Positions 1 through 8,641 of a DNA stretch of 64,000 nucleotides are shown piece by piece. The notes below the pieces were generated by a model. The model was not told where the DNA came from, did not search any database, and worked only from the letters and a program-made list of their open reading frames with translations. The first letter of the stretch is position 1, and every line of letters starts with the position of its first letter. Both the position numbers and the translations under genes were made by a program. The DNA is from Huiozyma naganishii CBS 8797. Its lineage: Eukaryota > Ascomycota > Saccharomycetes > Saccharomycetales > Saccharomycetaceae. The stretch spans positions 244,604 through 308,603 of the forward strand of contig NC_035922.1 of the NCBI RefSeq assembly GCF_000348985.1. Direction: 5' to 3'.

Positions 1-632
1 CACCGCAGCAGCGGCTGACCGTGAAGCCGTTGGACTCCCGTAAGACGTACTTGATCGACCTGTACCGGTCTCTGCTTGAGGGGAGCCCGCTCGTGCTCTT
101 CGTTCACTACAATAACCTGTTAAAGTCCGAGGACCACTACTTCCGAGACCAGATCGCACAGCTTGGTGGGCAACTGACGAAAGTACGCAACGCTTTGCTC
201 GAGGTGTACCTGCGGAACTCGCGGCGTGAGGACCCTTGTTCCCCCGTTGTGGGGTCCGAAGCACGCGGGGAACTCATCGCAAGACACCCTCTGCTTCCCC
301 TTCTCTTCGGTCCGACCGCGATGATCACTTTCGATGCCGCTGCGGCGGCACCGCAGTCCGTTGCGAAGTTACTGAGACTGTTCGCTGCCTCGGGCCACAA
401 ACTGTTCGTCGTGGGGGCCCGGTTGGACGGTACAAGCGTGCTGGATAGCGCAGGAGTCGCACAATTCAGCACATTGCCCTCGCGGGAACAACTCCACGCG
501 CAACTCGTGCAAGTACTGAACCAACTGTCCGGCGTGGGGCTCGTGCAGACGTTGCAACAACCTTCGAGCGCACTGTACATGACGCTGAGGGCGCACGAGA
601 CAGCTTCAAAGGACAAGACGACGGAACCATAA
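1..632 (+). CDS. MRPL11: Mitochondrial large-subunit ribosomal protein uL10m, 5' partial
   Basis: The reading frame is open from base 3 to the TAA at 630-632 and has no ATG near the edge; base 21 is GTG, so the true start lies outside the window. The visible 209 residues contain RKTYLIDLYRSLLEGSPLVL, typical of the start of the mature L10/P0-family domain in fungal mitochondrial ribosomes, where the protein anchors the L7/L12 stalk. The next gene, MGT1, is also near MRPL11 in S. cerevisiae (YDL202W, YDL200C), which supports the call. TRM8, which lies between them in S. cerevisiae, is absent. An alanine-rich stretch sits around the middle. Confidence 0.85.
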   Translation, partial: PQQRLTVKPLDSRKTYLIDLYRSLLEGSPLVLFVHYNNLLKSEDHYFRDQIAQLGGQLTKVRNALLEVYLRNSRREDPCSPVVGSEARGELIARHPLLPLLFGPTAMITFDAAAAAPQSVAKLLRLFAASGHKLFVVGARLDGTSVLDSAGVAQFSTLPSREQLHAQLVQVLNQLSGVGLVQTLQQPSSALYMTLRAHETASKDKTTEP

Positions 633-676
633 CCCGTGCCGGGCCGGGACACTTGTATATACACATAACGTCAATC

Positions 677-1246
677 TTACATACCATGCGGCTGGGTCTC
701 CCTTGCGATGAGCTTCCGCTTCAAAACGGGCCCTCCCCACTTGTAACCGGAGATACCCAGCTTACTGTTAAGCACCATGTGGCAGGGCACGATAAGTGCG
801 ATCTCGTTGGCCTTACAAGCGCTCGCGACAGCCCTGGACGCGGTCGGTCTGCCGATCCCCTTCGCTAGGGCACTGTACGTAGTGGTCTGCCCGCGGTGCA
901 ACTTGAGCATCTGCGCCCATACCGTGTGTTGGAACGGAGTCCCGAAGATCAGGTCGTGCCTGATAGCTGGCCATGCGGTCCCGTCGAGCCACTGCTTGTA
1001 CTGCTCCGTGAGCACCCCACTTCCCGCATCTTCACCATCTTCAGCCTCGGTGAGCTCGAACGCACGGTCCAGCCTCCTGTACAGCTTCTTGAAGTCCTCG
1101 TGCAAGTGCTGGAGCAGTTGAGATTCGTCGTCCCCCAAAGCAGCGTACACGAGCTTACCGTCGGACTTGCGAGAAGCAGCGACCGCAGAGGTAATGCGGC
1201 CCCTCACAAAGAAGTAACGGAACGTGTCCCCCTTGGCAACAGTCAT
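677..1246 (-). CDS. MGT1: O6-methylguanine-DNA methyltransferase
   Basis: This 189-residue protein is a suicide DNA-repair enzyme: it moves the methyl group from O6-methylguanine to its own cysteine. The C-terminal half carries the family signature IVPCHMV with the acceptor Cys155, preceded by a helix-turn-helix-like stretch including GRPTASRAV that inserts into DNA, and followed by GISGYKWG. The fungal MGMT N-terminus is weakly conserved and holds an acidic insert near residues 67-75. The ATG at 1244-1246 is the only sensible start, and the length matches yeast Mgt1. It ends 44 bp from the convergent MRPL11 stop. Confidence 0.95.
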   Translation of the reverse strand: MTVAKGDTFRYFFVRGRITSAVAASRKSDGKLVYAALGDDESQLLQHLHEDFKKLYRRLDRAFELTEAEDGEDAGSGVLTEQYKQWLDGTAWPAIRHDLIFGTPFQHTVWAQMLKLHRGQTTTYSALAKGIGRPTASRAVASACKANEIALIVPCHMVLNSKLGISGYKWGGPVLKRKLIARETQPHGM

Positions 1247-1421
1247 ACTTGCGGGAGAGTACTGTCACAGAAGTCTCGAGGGCTCGGGCTCGAGGCTCTT
1301 TGATAAGCAGGAGCTGATTATATTATAATTACAGGAACGTCCCAGGCGGGACCCTGGATTAGTCAGCCTGGATATTACACAGTTGCTATAGTACTAGTAG
1401 TAGTATGTACACGCACGGGGA

Positions 1422-2324
1422 TCACTTGGACAGCAGGGCGTCGAACTTGGGGATGAGCGACTGCGCGAGCGCGAAGGAGAAGACGAGTTTGGGCCCCGTG
1501 GTGAGCAGTTTGGGCGTGAGTCCCTTAAAGAAAGCGGTGACTCCCTCGTTCTTGAGCGTGTTGCGCACAATCTTGAAGCCGGACTCTGGACTGTCGAAGT
1601 TTCTGTTCTGGATCCGTGTCTTGATGACGTCTAGCGGCGCGGACACGATCAGAGAAGCGGAGGCCCCGACGATCGATGAAACGAAGTTCTGCGACCATGT
1701 GGCCTGCGAGTAGTCGGACAGCCCAAGGAGGTACTCCTTCGCGAAGGCGTTCCCCCCGAAGAGCGCGAAGGACCCGGGCGCGTTCCGCGCAGCGGTCCAC
1801 CCCCACCCACGGTACAAGTTGAGCAACCCCTCGTCACGCAGGATCCGGACGAACCCACGGCCCTTGAAGGACTCCGGGTTTGTCTGCCTCTTGATCTTGA
1901 GCACATCCAGAGGCAGGAGCACGATCTCACCGATCCCGATCATCGAACCAGCGGCAGCGGACCGCATCGCCTTCCCGGTCTTCGTCCCAAAGGCAGAGTC
2001 GAAGTCCTTTTTGAAGTGTTTGTTCAAGAACTCGTTGGCAAAGGGCTGCCCACCGTACTTGTACACACGCTGCAACACTTTGTAGCAAGCAGCGTAGCCC
2101 AGCCCGGGGAACAACGATAGGAAACGAGCCCCAAGAGGTTCCGCAGCGGCACCTTTAAAGATCACAGTGTTCAGCTCGTGCAAGCTGGCCACCTGCGTGT
2201 GGTTTGACATGAGTCTCTTCGAGATCGTGTCCACCGGGTGGAACACACCGATCTCGAGAATCCCAGCGGAGGCGGACCCAAGAAGGCGAGCACGGCCGGA
2301 CTGTTTCTTATCGTTCTGTGACAT
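1422..2324 (-). CDS. GGC1: Mitochondrial GTP/GDP carrier
   Basis: A 300-residue mitochondrial carrier family protein of the inner membrane that exchanges cytosolic GTP for matrix GDP and influences iron homeostasis. Three carrier repeats are visible through their signature helices: HPVDTISKR near residue 29, LPLDVLKIK near 137 and APLDVIKTR near 230. Length and overall sequence agree with yeast Ggc1/Yhm1. It keeps the S. cerevisiae order MGT1-GGC1-ASF2, all on the same strand. The start is the ATG at 2322-2324. Confidence 0.96.
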   Translation of the reverse strand: MSQNDKKQSGRARLLGSASAGILEIGVFHPVDTISKRLMSNHTQVASLHELNTVIFKGAAAEPLGARFLSLFPGLGYAACYKVLQRVYKYGGQPFANEFLNKHFKKDFDSAFGTKTGKAMRSAAAGSMIGIGEIVLLPLDVLKIKRQTNPESFKGRGFVRILRDEGLLNLYRGWGWTAARNAPGSFALFGGNAFAKEYLLGLSDYSQATWSQNFVSSIVGASASLIVSAPLDVIKTRIQNRNFDSPESGFKIVRNTLKNEGVTAFFKGLTPKLLTTGPKLVFSFALAQSLIPKFDALLSK

Positions 2325-2611
2325 CTCAGAGCAATATGCAGTTTCTTTCTATAGTGAAACTATTACCTCGAGAACGCGGTGGGTGCTTTCAGATGCAATT
2401 GACGGATCAGAGGCGGCAGATCTGGTTCAATTCACGAGTCTTGCTCGAGAGTGACCTGGGACCCTTCCAGTCGTCGATGACTCTGAAAATTTTCCACAGA
2501 TCACGCGACGCCCAGACACCGCCCATGCCTCTGTGGTACCCTCTGGCAGCGGAGGACGAGGTCCTGGCCCTGGCACTGGTACCGGTGGTCTCCATGGCGG
2601 TGCCCATGGGT

Positions 2612-4207
2612 TCATTGGTGCTTGTCCTGGTTCTGTGGTCGCGGCGGCCATGGTTGTATCAGATTACGAAGCGTGGGGAGATATTGTTGCGCGGTCGATT
2701 GCAGTGTAGAGGCCGATGCTGGCTGTACTGGAGGCTGCGATGCTGGCAACGATGCAGACTTCTCTGCTGTTTGTAGTGTAGAGGCTGGTGCTGGCTGCGA
2801 TGCAAGTTGTGATGATGACTGTACCCTGGAATGTACCGGTGGTTGTACTGTAGAAGCCGATGCAAATTTCACTGGAGGTTGTGATGATGACTGTACTCCG
2901 GTGGGTACCGCTGGCTGCACTGTAGAAANNNNNNNNNNNNNNNNNNNNCTTTCAGGCTTTGATGATGATTGTACTGGAGGCGATTCAGACTGCGATGCAG
3001 GTCTCGCAACTGGTTGCATTGTAGAAATTGGTGCTGCCGGCGTTGCGGACTGCACTGCAAGCTGTCCACCTGCATACTGCCCCAGCTGCATTAGGCTCCG
3101 AGCTATTGCCCTGTCGAACCCTCTGTACTTAAGCTCTTGGTCAAACATTGAGATCAAGATGTACTCTAGAAGCTTTGCCGCCTGTGCGGATCCCGTCATT
3201 GTACCTTCCGTGTTCTTGCTGGAGATGTACACGAGACACTGGCGAAACCGTTGGACAAACTCTGGTAGATCGCTCTTGAGATCGTACCCTCTTGGCGGGC
3301 GGCCGACGTCGCGTGTATACTTCGCGCACAGCGTAATAAAATTCATCTTCGTGTCCGTGAGTTGCTGTGACAAACTCAGCGCCTCTGCACGGGCCTTCCG
3401 TAGGTCTGCTAGCTGTAACTCTGTGGTCACATTCTTTCTTAGCGTGTTATTATCGTTGCGCAACGTGGTTATCTCCAACTGTGCACGCCTCATCTGTTGC
3501 TTCAATTGCGAGGTGAGAGTGTTCTCCCTGTTAAGTTGTGTCGCAACAGCCTGCCTTACACGCGCCTGCTCGGCGTCCAGTCTCGCGGTAAGCTCCTCAA
3601 CAAGCCGCTCGTACGCAACCACCTTCTGTTGCATCTGTTGCACGAGCGGGCTCGCCGTCGCAACCGTGGGGGCTGTAAGGTCCTCTGCCCCCGCAGCGTC
3701 CTCCACTTGAGCAAGTTTCTCCTCGACCTCCCGCAACCTGCTAATCAATTGAGCCTCCAATTTACCCGCTGTTGCCGTCACAATAGACCCCCTGTTGGAG
3801 GTTCCACGCCGGGAGGAGACCACCCTCGTGTACCGTCTTCTAAGCAATGCTGTATCCGTCTCCGCAGTGACAAGTCTCGTGGTTAATTCGCGAGCCCATC
3901 TCCTCAACCTGCGGTTCTGCTGTTTGAGGTGCGTGTTCTTCGCGGTACTCCCAGCAAGCAGGGCGTCCCTTTCCACCACAGCGGCACACAACATTGCAGC
4001 GTGGCTCTTCAACTCTACGTCGTTGCGTTTGTAGTGTTCGATCCTGCGCTCGAGTCTCTTTACATGCTTCTTGGCTGAACTCTTTGCGGAATTCTTCTCA
4101 ACTTTCCCCCGGATGGGGCTTGTAGCAGCAACACCCAATGGGGGTCTCTTTACTTTGGGCGACTGGCTTCTAACGGTCCTCTCCCGGTCATTCTGCTGCG
4201 ATGCCAT
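2612..4207 (-). CDS. ASF2: Anti-silencing protein Asf2, coiled coil, contains an assembly gap
   Basis: About 531 residues; S. cerevisiae Asf2 has 525. The frame runs upstream to 4291 but only from a GTG, so I take the ATG at 4205-4207 (MASQQNDRER). After a basic N-terminus comes a long coiled coil (roughly residues 50-320) with many Leu/Glu/Gln/Arg heptads, then a short conserved block (residues ~300-390) and a C-terminal tail of Ser/Gln/Pro repeats around QSSSQP and ASTVQP. The family is poorly conserved; the call rests on length, coiled coil and the neighbour GGC1. In S. cerevisiae Asf2 interferes with Sir-dependent silencing when overexpressed. A 20-N gap at 2929-2948 falls inside the repeat tail, so the true length there is unknown. 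Confidence 0.75.
   Translation of the reverse strand: MASQQNDRERTVRSQSPKVKRPPLGVAATSPIRGKVEKNSAKSSAKKHVKRLERRIEHYKRNDVELKSHAAMLCAAVVERDALLAGSTAKNTHLKQQNRRLRRWARELTTRLVTAETDTALLRRRYTRVVSSRRGTSNRGSIVTATAGKLEAQLISRLREVEEKLAQVEDAAGAEDLTAPTVATASPLVQQMQQKVVAYERLVEELTARLDAEQARVRQAVATQLNRENTLTSQLKQQMRRAQLEITTLRNDNNTLRKNVTTELQLADLRKARAEALSLSQQLTDTKMNFITLCAKYTRDVGRPPRGYDLKSDLPEFVQRFRQCLVYISSKNTEGTMTGSAQAAKLLEYILISMFDQELKYRGFDRAIARSLMQLGQYAGGQLAVQSATPAAPISTMQPVARPASQSESPPVQSSSKPEXXXXXXXXSTVQPAVPTGVQSSSQPPVKFASASTVQPPVHSRVQSSSQLASQPAPASTLQTAEKSASLPASQPPVQPASASTLQSTAQQYLPTLRNLIQPWPPRPQNQDKHQ
2929..2948. other. Assembly gap (20 N) in the ASF2 repeat tail
   Basis: Twenty undetermined bases lie between two blocks of near-identical Ser/Gln/Pro-coding repeats. 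The reading frame is the same on both sides, but 20 is not a multiple of three, so the gap size is probably an estimate. Confidence 0.99.
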
Positions 4208-5096
4208 TTTTACCCAAACGAATTCGCCTACTGTAGAGAAATCTCTGTCCCAGGAGGAAAGAAACCAAACCAAACCTCGAAAAAAAGCCACACAACACCT
4301 AGATCACCAGGGATCTGACTCGTCACGGTTGAACTGTTGTCAATTGGTCGTTCAAAGAGAGAGATCCTGCTCTTTCAGAAGTGCGATGCTGTGGAACGAC
4401 GCGGTATCCCGTCGCAAATTCGAGATTTTTCATTTGGTAAAAAATCGCAGTCGTCGCAGACGTCGTGTTGAAGCTGTCGCTGCCGTGGCCGTTCAAGGTT
4501 GTTAATGGGTTGATCTGGTTTTGTTGGTGTGTTGGTAATTGCTGGCGGTGAGTCGCGATGGCAATACTTGCGTTGGGCTTAACTTTTTGGTGCAGCGGGT
4601 GTCTGGGTGTCGTGGTGTTGTGTCACTGGGGCGTTGGGGGACGGGAGGCTCTATTGCACTGCTTTACTCACCCTCATGTGTTTCCCAGTGCTCAAAGACA
4701 CATACCCCCACACCATAACAACCCTCGTTGCCGTACCCTTTACTCTTCCCTGTTGCTGTCCCCTTACTTTCCTTGTCCCCCCTAAAAAAGGGTTCACGGA
4801 CCCAGAATACTCGCCAGACTTCTCGCCAAAACCCAATTGATACTCCCACGGGACCCTCGACGCCTTATCAATGCTCCAGTGGTCGTCCAAGCGGTCCCAA
4901 CGGGTCCTGGACGACGGCCCCGGCACTCGTCATCGCCGTTCGAAGTGACAAACAGCAACGACTTCTAAAAATTCGGCATTTTTCGGGAATTCGACTTCTT
5001 CTTGAACTTCCAGCAACAACTACTAGAACAGGAGGGGGAGTACTACCACTTCAACTGCCTACTGCTATAGAATACACACTTGTACCAGGCTGACAG
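4208..5096. other. Divergent intergenic region between ASF2 and MSC3
   Basis: Shared promoter region of 889 bp. It contains T-rich tracts near 4430-4445 and a pyrimidine-rich stretch around 4740-4780. I recognise no gene, RNA or specific factor site. Confidence 0.5.
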
Positions 5097-7481
5097 ATGG
5101 TGTTTGGTTTTCACAAGCAGGAGAGAAGGGTGCCAGACCTGTCCCGGTACGATTACTACTATCAAAACCAGCCGGACTACAATAGGAGTCGGAGGCTGTC
5201 TGCCGCTGCTGCGTCCGCTGCTTCAGGTCTGGGCGTCCCCAGTGGTGTCCGTGCTCCTGCAGGGACCGGGCAAAGACGCACGCAGTCCATGGTTTACTCT
5301 CCGGGGCTGCGCAGAATGCCAAACGGTCCGCTAGAAGGTCCGTTGCCGGGGGGGGCTGCTGCCGCCGCGACTCGTGGAAGACAGGCCACTGGGAATGTCC
5401 CAGGGAGGACGTACTCTTTGGCGTCGCGTGCGAAGCCCAAGCAGCAACAGAGGACGCAATCGCTCACGACTAGGCCGCAGGGGACCCCTAAAGTAGGGTC
5501 CCGCACGAACTCGATGACGACTAAGATTACACAGGTACGGGACCCTCAGGGACGTACCAAGTCCATCACTCGTACGACTGTGAAGCGCATAGACGGGTAC
5601 GACTACATCGAGACGACGACTACGACGACGGATGTTGTCCCTGCCCGGCAGCAGCACGACGCTCGCATCGAGAGCGAGAAACATTTCGACGAGTTCTCCG
5701 CGAACTTCGTCTCCGATGACAACGACGAACTCGTGCAACCAGCGGCCGCAGATGACTTGTTGCAACACCAGCACCAAGAAATGTACGACAATTTGTACTT
5801 GGACGACGTTGCGGAAGAGGAGGAGGGGACAGAGACACCCGTGCTCTCCCATTCGGGCGTCATCCCACTCGACGAGGAGAGCAGCGTCTCGCAGTTCTCA
5901 GACGCTGTAGACTACATTCCACAAAGACGCCGGACGGCGGCGCCCGCGCAGAGGGCAAAACAACCGCAAGTGCACAGAAGAAAGAAGAAGGTGGTTCAGC
6001 CCGCAGCACAGCCCGCACAGCAGCAAAGGAAAACGCTCACGGACCAAGAAATGTACTTGAAAGCTTTGGAGGTTGCCAAGAGGAAAGTGTACCAGAACGG
6101 GAACGATCCAGCGGCTGCATCACTAACGGGCCATCCGGGGGATAAGAAGAGCACTATGGGGGCCAGAATGAGTCTCAGGAACAGCTCGATGAACACGCAG
6201 CACACCCAGGAAAAGACAATGCCTCGCTCGAGTTCGATGATTCTGCCCAAGCAGAAATCACACAATAAGTTCGGCTCTAACTTCTTTTCAAGAAATAACA
6301 AACAGCAGAAACAGGAGCAACAGCAACCACAGCAGCCACAGCAATCGAGGGCGCCGTTGGGAGGGTCTCCCTCCTCGAACTCCCTGGACACGGCATCATT
6401 GCCTCCACAGGCCACAGACTTGCAAAGACACCGTGAACGGGCAAAGGAAATTACCATCCAGAGCAAGAATAAACTGACGGACGAGCAGATGTACGCGCAG
6501 GCGCTGGAAATCGCACAGAAGAGGTACAGCGACGCACACAAAGTGGATGCACAGCAAGCGCCTCGCATTGCACAATCAGCAACGAGCGTTACTACTCCGC
6601 CTTTGCCGGCAGTCGCCGAACAAAACCCGGACACTTCTTTAAAGAGGCTGGCAGACGTCAAGGAAACACAGTCGAATCTGCTGCGGGCACAAACGGGGGA
6701 GACCCCCGCAGAGACGGCTCCTGAGGATCTCGACCACATCGTTTCCGAAACGCCTGTTTCAAGCTCAGCGGAGGCAGACGCAACTGCAAACGCCGTGCCA
6801 ACGGAACAACCACAACGTGAAGATGACGGATCACTTGTGGGACCCACAGCAATACCAGAGGTTCCTTACAATGAGGCTTTTGTAGCACACACGGCGAAAC
6901 CTGATCTCGAACCGCCAAAGAGAAACATTTTGCGCCGTGTTCACACCTCACATAGCGACTCGGGGAACAACAAGTCGGCATTCAAGAACTTCATGGACAA
7001 AGTGGTCCAGTTCTCGAACGAGAACAGTGGGTACCAGCCCGCGAAGGAGGAAAAAATGAGACTTGAAGAGGAGNNNNNNNNNNNNNNNNNNGGAGCGACG
7101 ACGACTCTGCCCGTGGAGCAGCCGCTAGGACACCCCGTCTTTGCAGATCTACCCTCGGAAACAGACGCAGCAAGTGCAACCTCCTTCACCAGACGCAAGA
7201 GCGAGGGCAGATCGTCGTTGGTGCAGGCGACGCCGGCCTCCTCCAGTATCTTCAGCAAGCCTAAGAAGAACAGCAAGGGGTCCAGCAGTCAAAGCGACGT
7301 GAACCACACCCTTGGCGGTCCTACAGCAGCTGCGGACGAGCTCCCAGAAGCGCCCTTCAACGTCGTTACTGGGACAGAAATCAAGAAACAGGCTACTGCT
7401 ACGTCAGGGAAGACCGCTGAGAAGAAGGTGAAGTCGAATTTTTTCACAAAATTGTTCAAACGGTCCAAACAGACCAGCTAA
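5097..7481 (+). CDS. MSC3: Msc3/Epo1-family cell-periphery protein
   Basis: A 794-residue, largely disordered protein. The N-terminus FHKQERRVPDLSRYDYYYQN and the block RTQSLTTRPQGTPKVGSRTN with the following TTTKxTQVRDPQGRTKSITR-type segment are hallmarks of the yeast Msc3/Epo1 family, whose members sit at the cell cortex. The neighbour RSA3 (YLR221C) points to MSC3 (YLR219W) rather than EPO1; CCC1, between them in S. cerevisiae, is missing. Other visible features are an acidic stretch near residues 236-246, poly-Gln near 402-416, and a basic C-terminus (KKVKSNFFTKLFKRSK). A short motif, LTDxxMYxxALExAxxR, occurs twice, at residues 314-329 and 460-475. An 18-N gap at 7074-7091 interrupts a Glu-rich stretch. 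Confidence 0.85.
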   Translation: MVFGFHKQERRVPDLSRYDYYYQNQPDYNRSRRLSAAAASAASGLGVPSGVRAPAGTGQRRTQSMVYSPGLRRMPNGPLEGPLPGGAAAAATRGRQATGNVPGRTYSLASRAKPKQQQRTQSLTTRPQGTPKVGSRTNSMTTKITQVRDPQGRTKSITRTTVKRIDGYDYIETTTTTTDVVPARQQHDARIESEKHFDEFSANFVSDDNDELVQPAAADDLLQHQHQEMYDNLYLDDVAEEEEGTETPVLSHSGVIPLDEESSVSQFSDAVDYIPQRRRTAAPAQRAKQPQVHRRKKKVVQPAAQPAQQQRKTLTDQEMYLKALEVAKRKVYQNGNDPAAASLTGHPGDKKSTMGARMSLRNSSMNTQHTQEKTMPRSSSMILPKQKSHNKFGSNFFSRNNKQQKQEQQQPQQPQQSRAPLGGSPSSNSLDTASLPPQATDLQRHRERAKEITIQSKNKLTDEQMYAQALEIAQKRYSDAHKVDAQQAPRIAQSATSVTTPPLPAVAEQNPDTSLKRLADVKETQSNLLRAQTGETPAETAPEDLDHIVSETPVSSSAEADATANAVPTEQPQREDDGSLVGPTAIPEVPYNEAFVAHTAKPDLEPPKRNILRRVHTSHSDSGNNKSAFKNFMDKVVQFSNENSGYQPAKEEKMRLEEEXXXXXXGATTTLPVEQPLGHPVFADLPSETDAASATSFTRRKSEGRSSLVQATPASSSIFSKPKKNSKGSSSQSDVNHTLGGPTAAADELPEAPFNVVTGTEIKKQATATSGKTAEKKVKSNFFTKLFKRSKQTS
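7074..7091. other. Assembly gap (18 N) in MSC3
   Basis: Eighteen undetermined bases follow codons for MRLEEE in the C-terminal third of MSC3; the frame continues after it. The flank is Glu/Lys rich, so a low-complexity run may have been lost. Confidence 0.99.
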
Positions 7482-7779
7482 TGCTGGTAATTTGGGGGGT
7501 GGACAGACTCTCACCTCTACATCTCCTTCGGCTTTGTTTTTTTCCTCATCTTCACAAGATATTTGAAACCAATTTGTTAGAGTTCACACTCACTTGGTCT
7601 TTTTTTAATTCGCTTTCGTCTTTACGTCTTAATCAATAATATCCTCTCTGTTTAATAATATTTAGTGTTTGTTTGTTATCCTAATCTATTCTTCATTCAA
7701 AAATATTGTACCTTTAGGTACATACACGTACGTATACTATATATTACATGCACACTTGGGTGGTAGTTACTTGTATGGG
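7482..7779. terminator. Convergent 3' region of MSC3 and RSA3
   Basis: The two genes end tail to tail. The 298 bp between them is A/T rich with long T runs (7537-7545 and around 7600) and TATATA-like positioning elements near 7735-7745, as expected for yeast polyadenylation regions. No further gene is seen. Confidence 0.5.
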
Positions 7780-8397
7780 CTATTTGGACCCAACAATGGT
7801 CTTCAAAGTGTCAACGTCGAACATTTTCGACCCGTCCTTCAAAACGTTCGCCAAGAGCACCAAGGATTTGTTCGTAAAATCAGGTGCGTCCTTCAAACCG
7901 TTTATATCGTCACCGTAGTTCTCGAACAGGAGCTCCAAGTATTTGTTCTTCAATTCGGTGTCCAGACTGCCCTTCGACCCATTGTGTAGCCCCAATTGTG
8001 CATCCAGCGTCTCGTTCGCATGCGCAATTGTGTCCTTGATCTTGTTCAGATTTAGTTCTGGGTTTGCCGCTCCACTTCGGTTCGTATACTGTGTCTTTAC
8101 CGAGAGTTCGGTCGTCGTGAACGGTATACCGCTTAGCTTCTCCCTCATGTTCGTCTCGTCATGCATCTCCGTTGCAGCCTTCTGGGCGTTCTCCCCCATG
8201 TCATCGTCTGACAATTCAACGTCAGATACCTGAATCGGAGCATCTGTCGTTGCTTCCTCTGTGGGTTGATCTAGAACCTCCTGGTCGGACGAATCAGAGG
8301 ATGAGGAGTCCGAAACGTCTGCAGTTCTTCTCTTCTTTCTTCTACGAGACTTCTTAGAATTGCTCTTCTTCACCACATCAATATCACCCTGCGACAT
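7780..8397 (-). CDS. RSA3: Nucleolar 60S ribosome assembly factor Rsa3
   Basis: This 205-residue protein starts at the ATG at 8395-8397. A Lys/Arg-rich block (KKSRRRKKRRT) and a Ser/Asp-rich acidic stretch make up the N-terminal third. The C-terminal third is the conserved Rsa3 region, with FTNKSLVLLANVLKDGSKMF close to the end. Rsa3 takes part in early 60S assembly in the nucleolus together with the helicase Dbp6. Length (S. cerevisiae 220) and position before UTP13 (YLR221C-YLR222C) agree. PAC and RRPE boxes lie about 100 bp upstream. Confidence 0.93.
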   Translation of the reverse strand: MSQGDIDVVKKSNSKKSRRRKKRRTADVSDSSSSDSSDQEVLDQPTEEATTDAPIQVSDVELSDDDMGENAQKAATEMHDETNMREKLSGIPFTTTELSVKTQYTNRSGAANPELNLNKIKDTIAHANETLDAQLGLHNGSKGSLDTELKNKYLELLFENYGDDINGLKDAPDFTNKSLVLLANVLKDGSKMFDVDTLKTIVGSK

Positions 8398-8494
8398 GAT
8401 ACTTTACGGCTTTTAGAGTGATGTCGGAAGACGAGGCGGAGACTAGAAGAAGCTAAACCTTCTTCTTTTGCTTCTTTAATTGCAATGTGTGAAG

Positions 8495-8527
8495 CTCATC
8501 GCATTTTATGCAAAGTAAAAATTTTCA
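8495..8527 (-). promoter_or_regulatory. PAC and RRPE boxes upstream of RSA3
   Basis: CTCATCGC at 8495-8502 is an exact PAC core (GCGATGAG) on the minus strand, and AAAAATTTTCA at 8517-8527 reads as an RRPE (TGAAAATTTTT) on the same strand. They lie 98-130 bp before the RSA3 ATG. The PAC/RRPE pair is the established signature of the yeast ribosome-biogenesis regulon (Dot6/Tod6 and Stb3 sites). Confidence 0.75.
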
Positions 8528-8641
8528 GAAACAATGTCACAAAACGGGGCAAGAAACGGCTCATCGAGTGAACGTGGACGAATGGATAGTATACAGGTGG
8601 TCCCGTGCGTTATTTGTACATATGCTATAAGGCTATGCTGT

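Noticed and set aside
2622..3710. 362-codon Cys/Asp-rich frame antisense to ASF2
   Set aside because: It arises from the Ser/Gln repeat codons read on the other strand; the ASF2 frame has the coiled coil and start context.
5996..6847. 283-codon Cys/Ser-rich frame antisense to MSC3
   Set aside because: It mirrors the Gln/Ala-rich codons of MSC3 and has no independent support.
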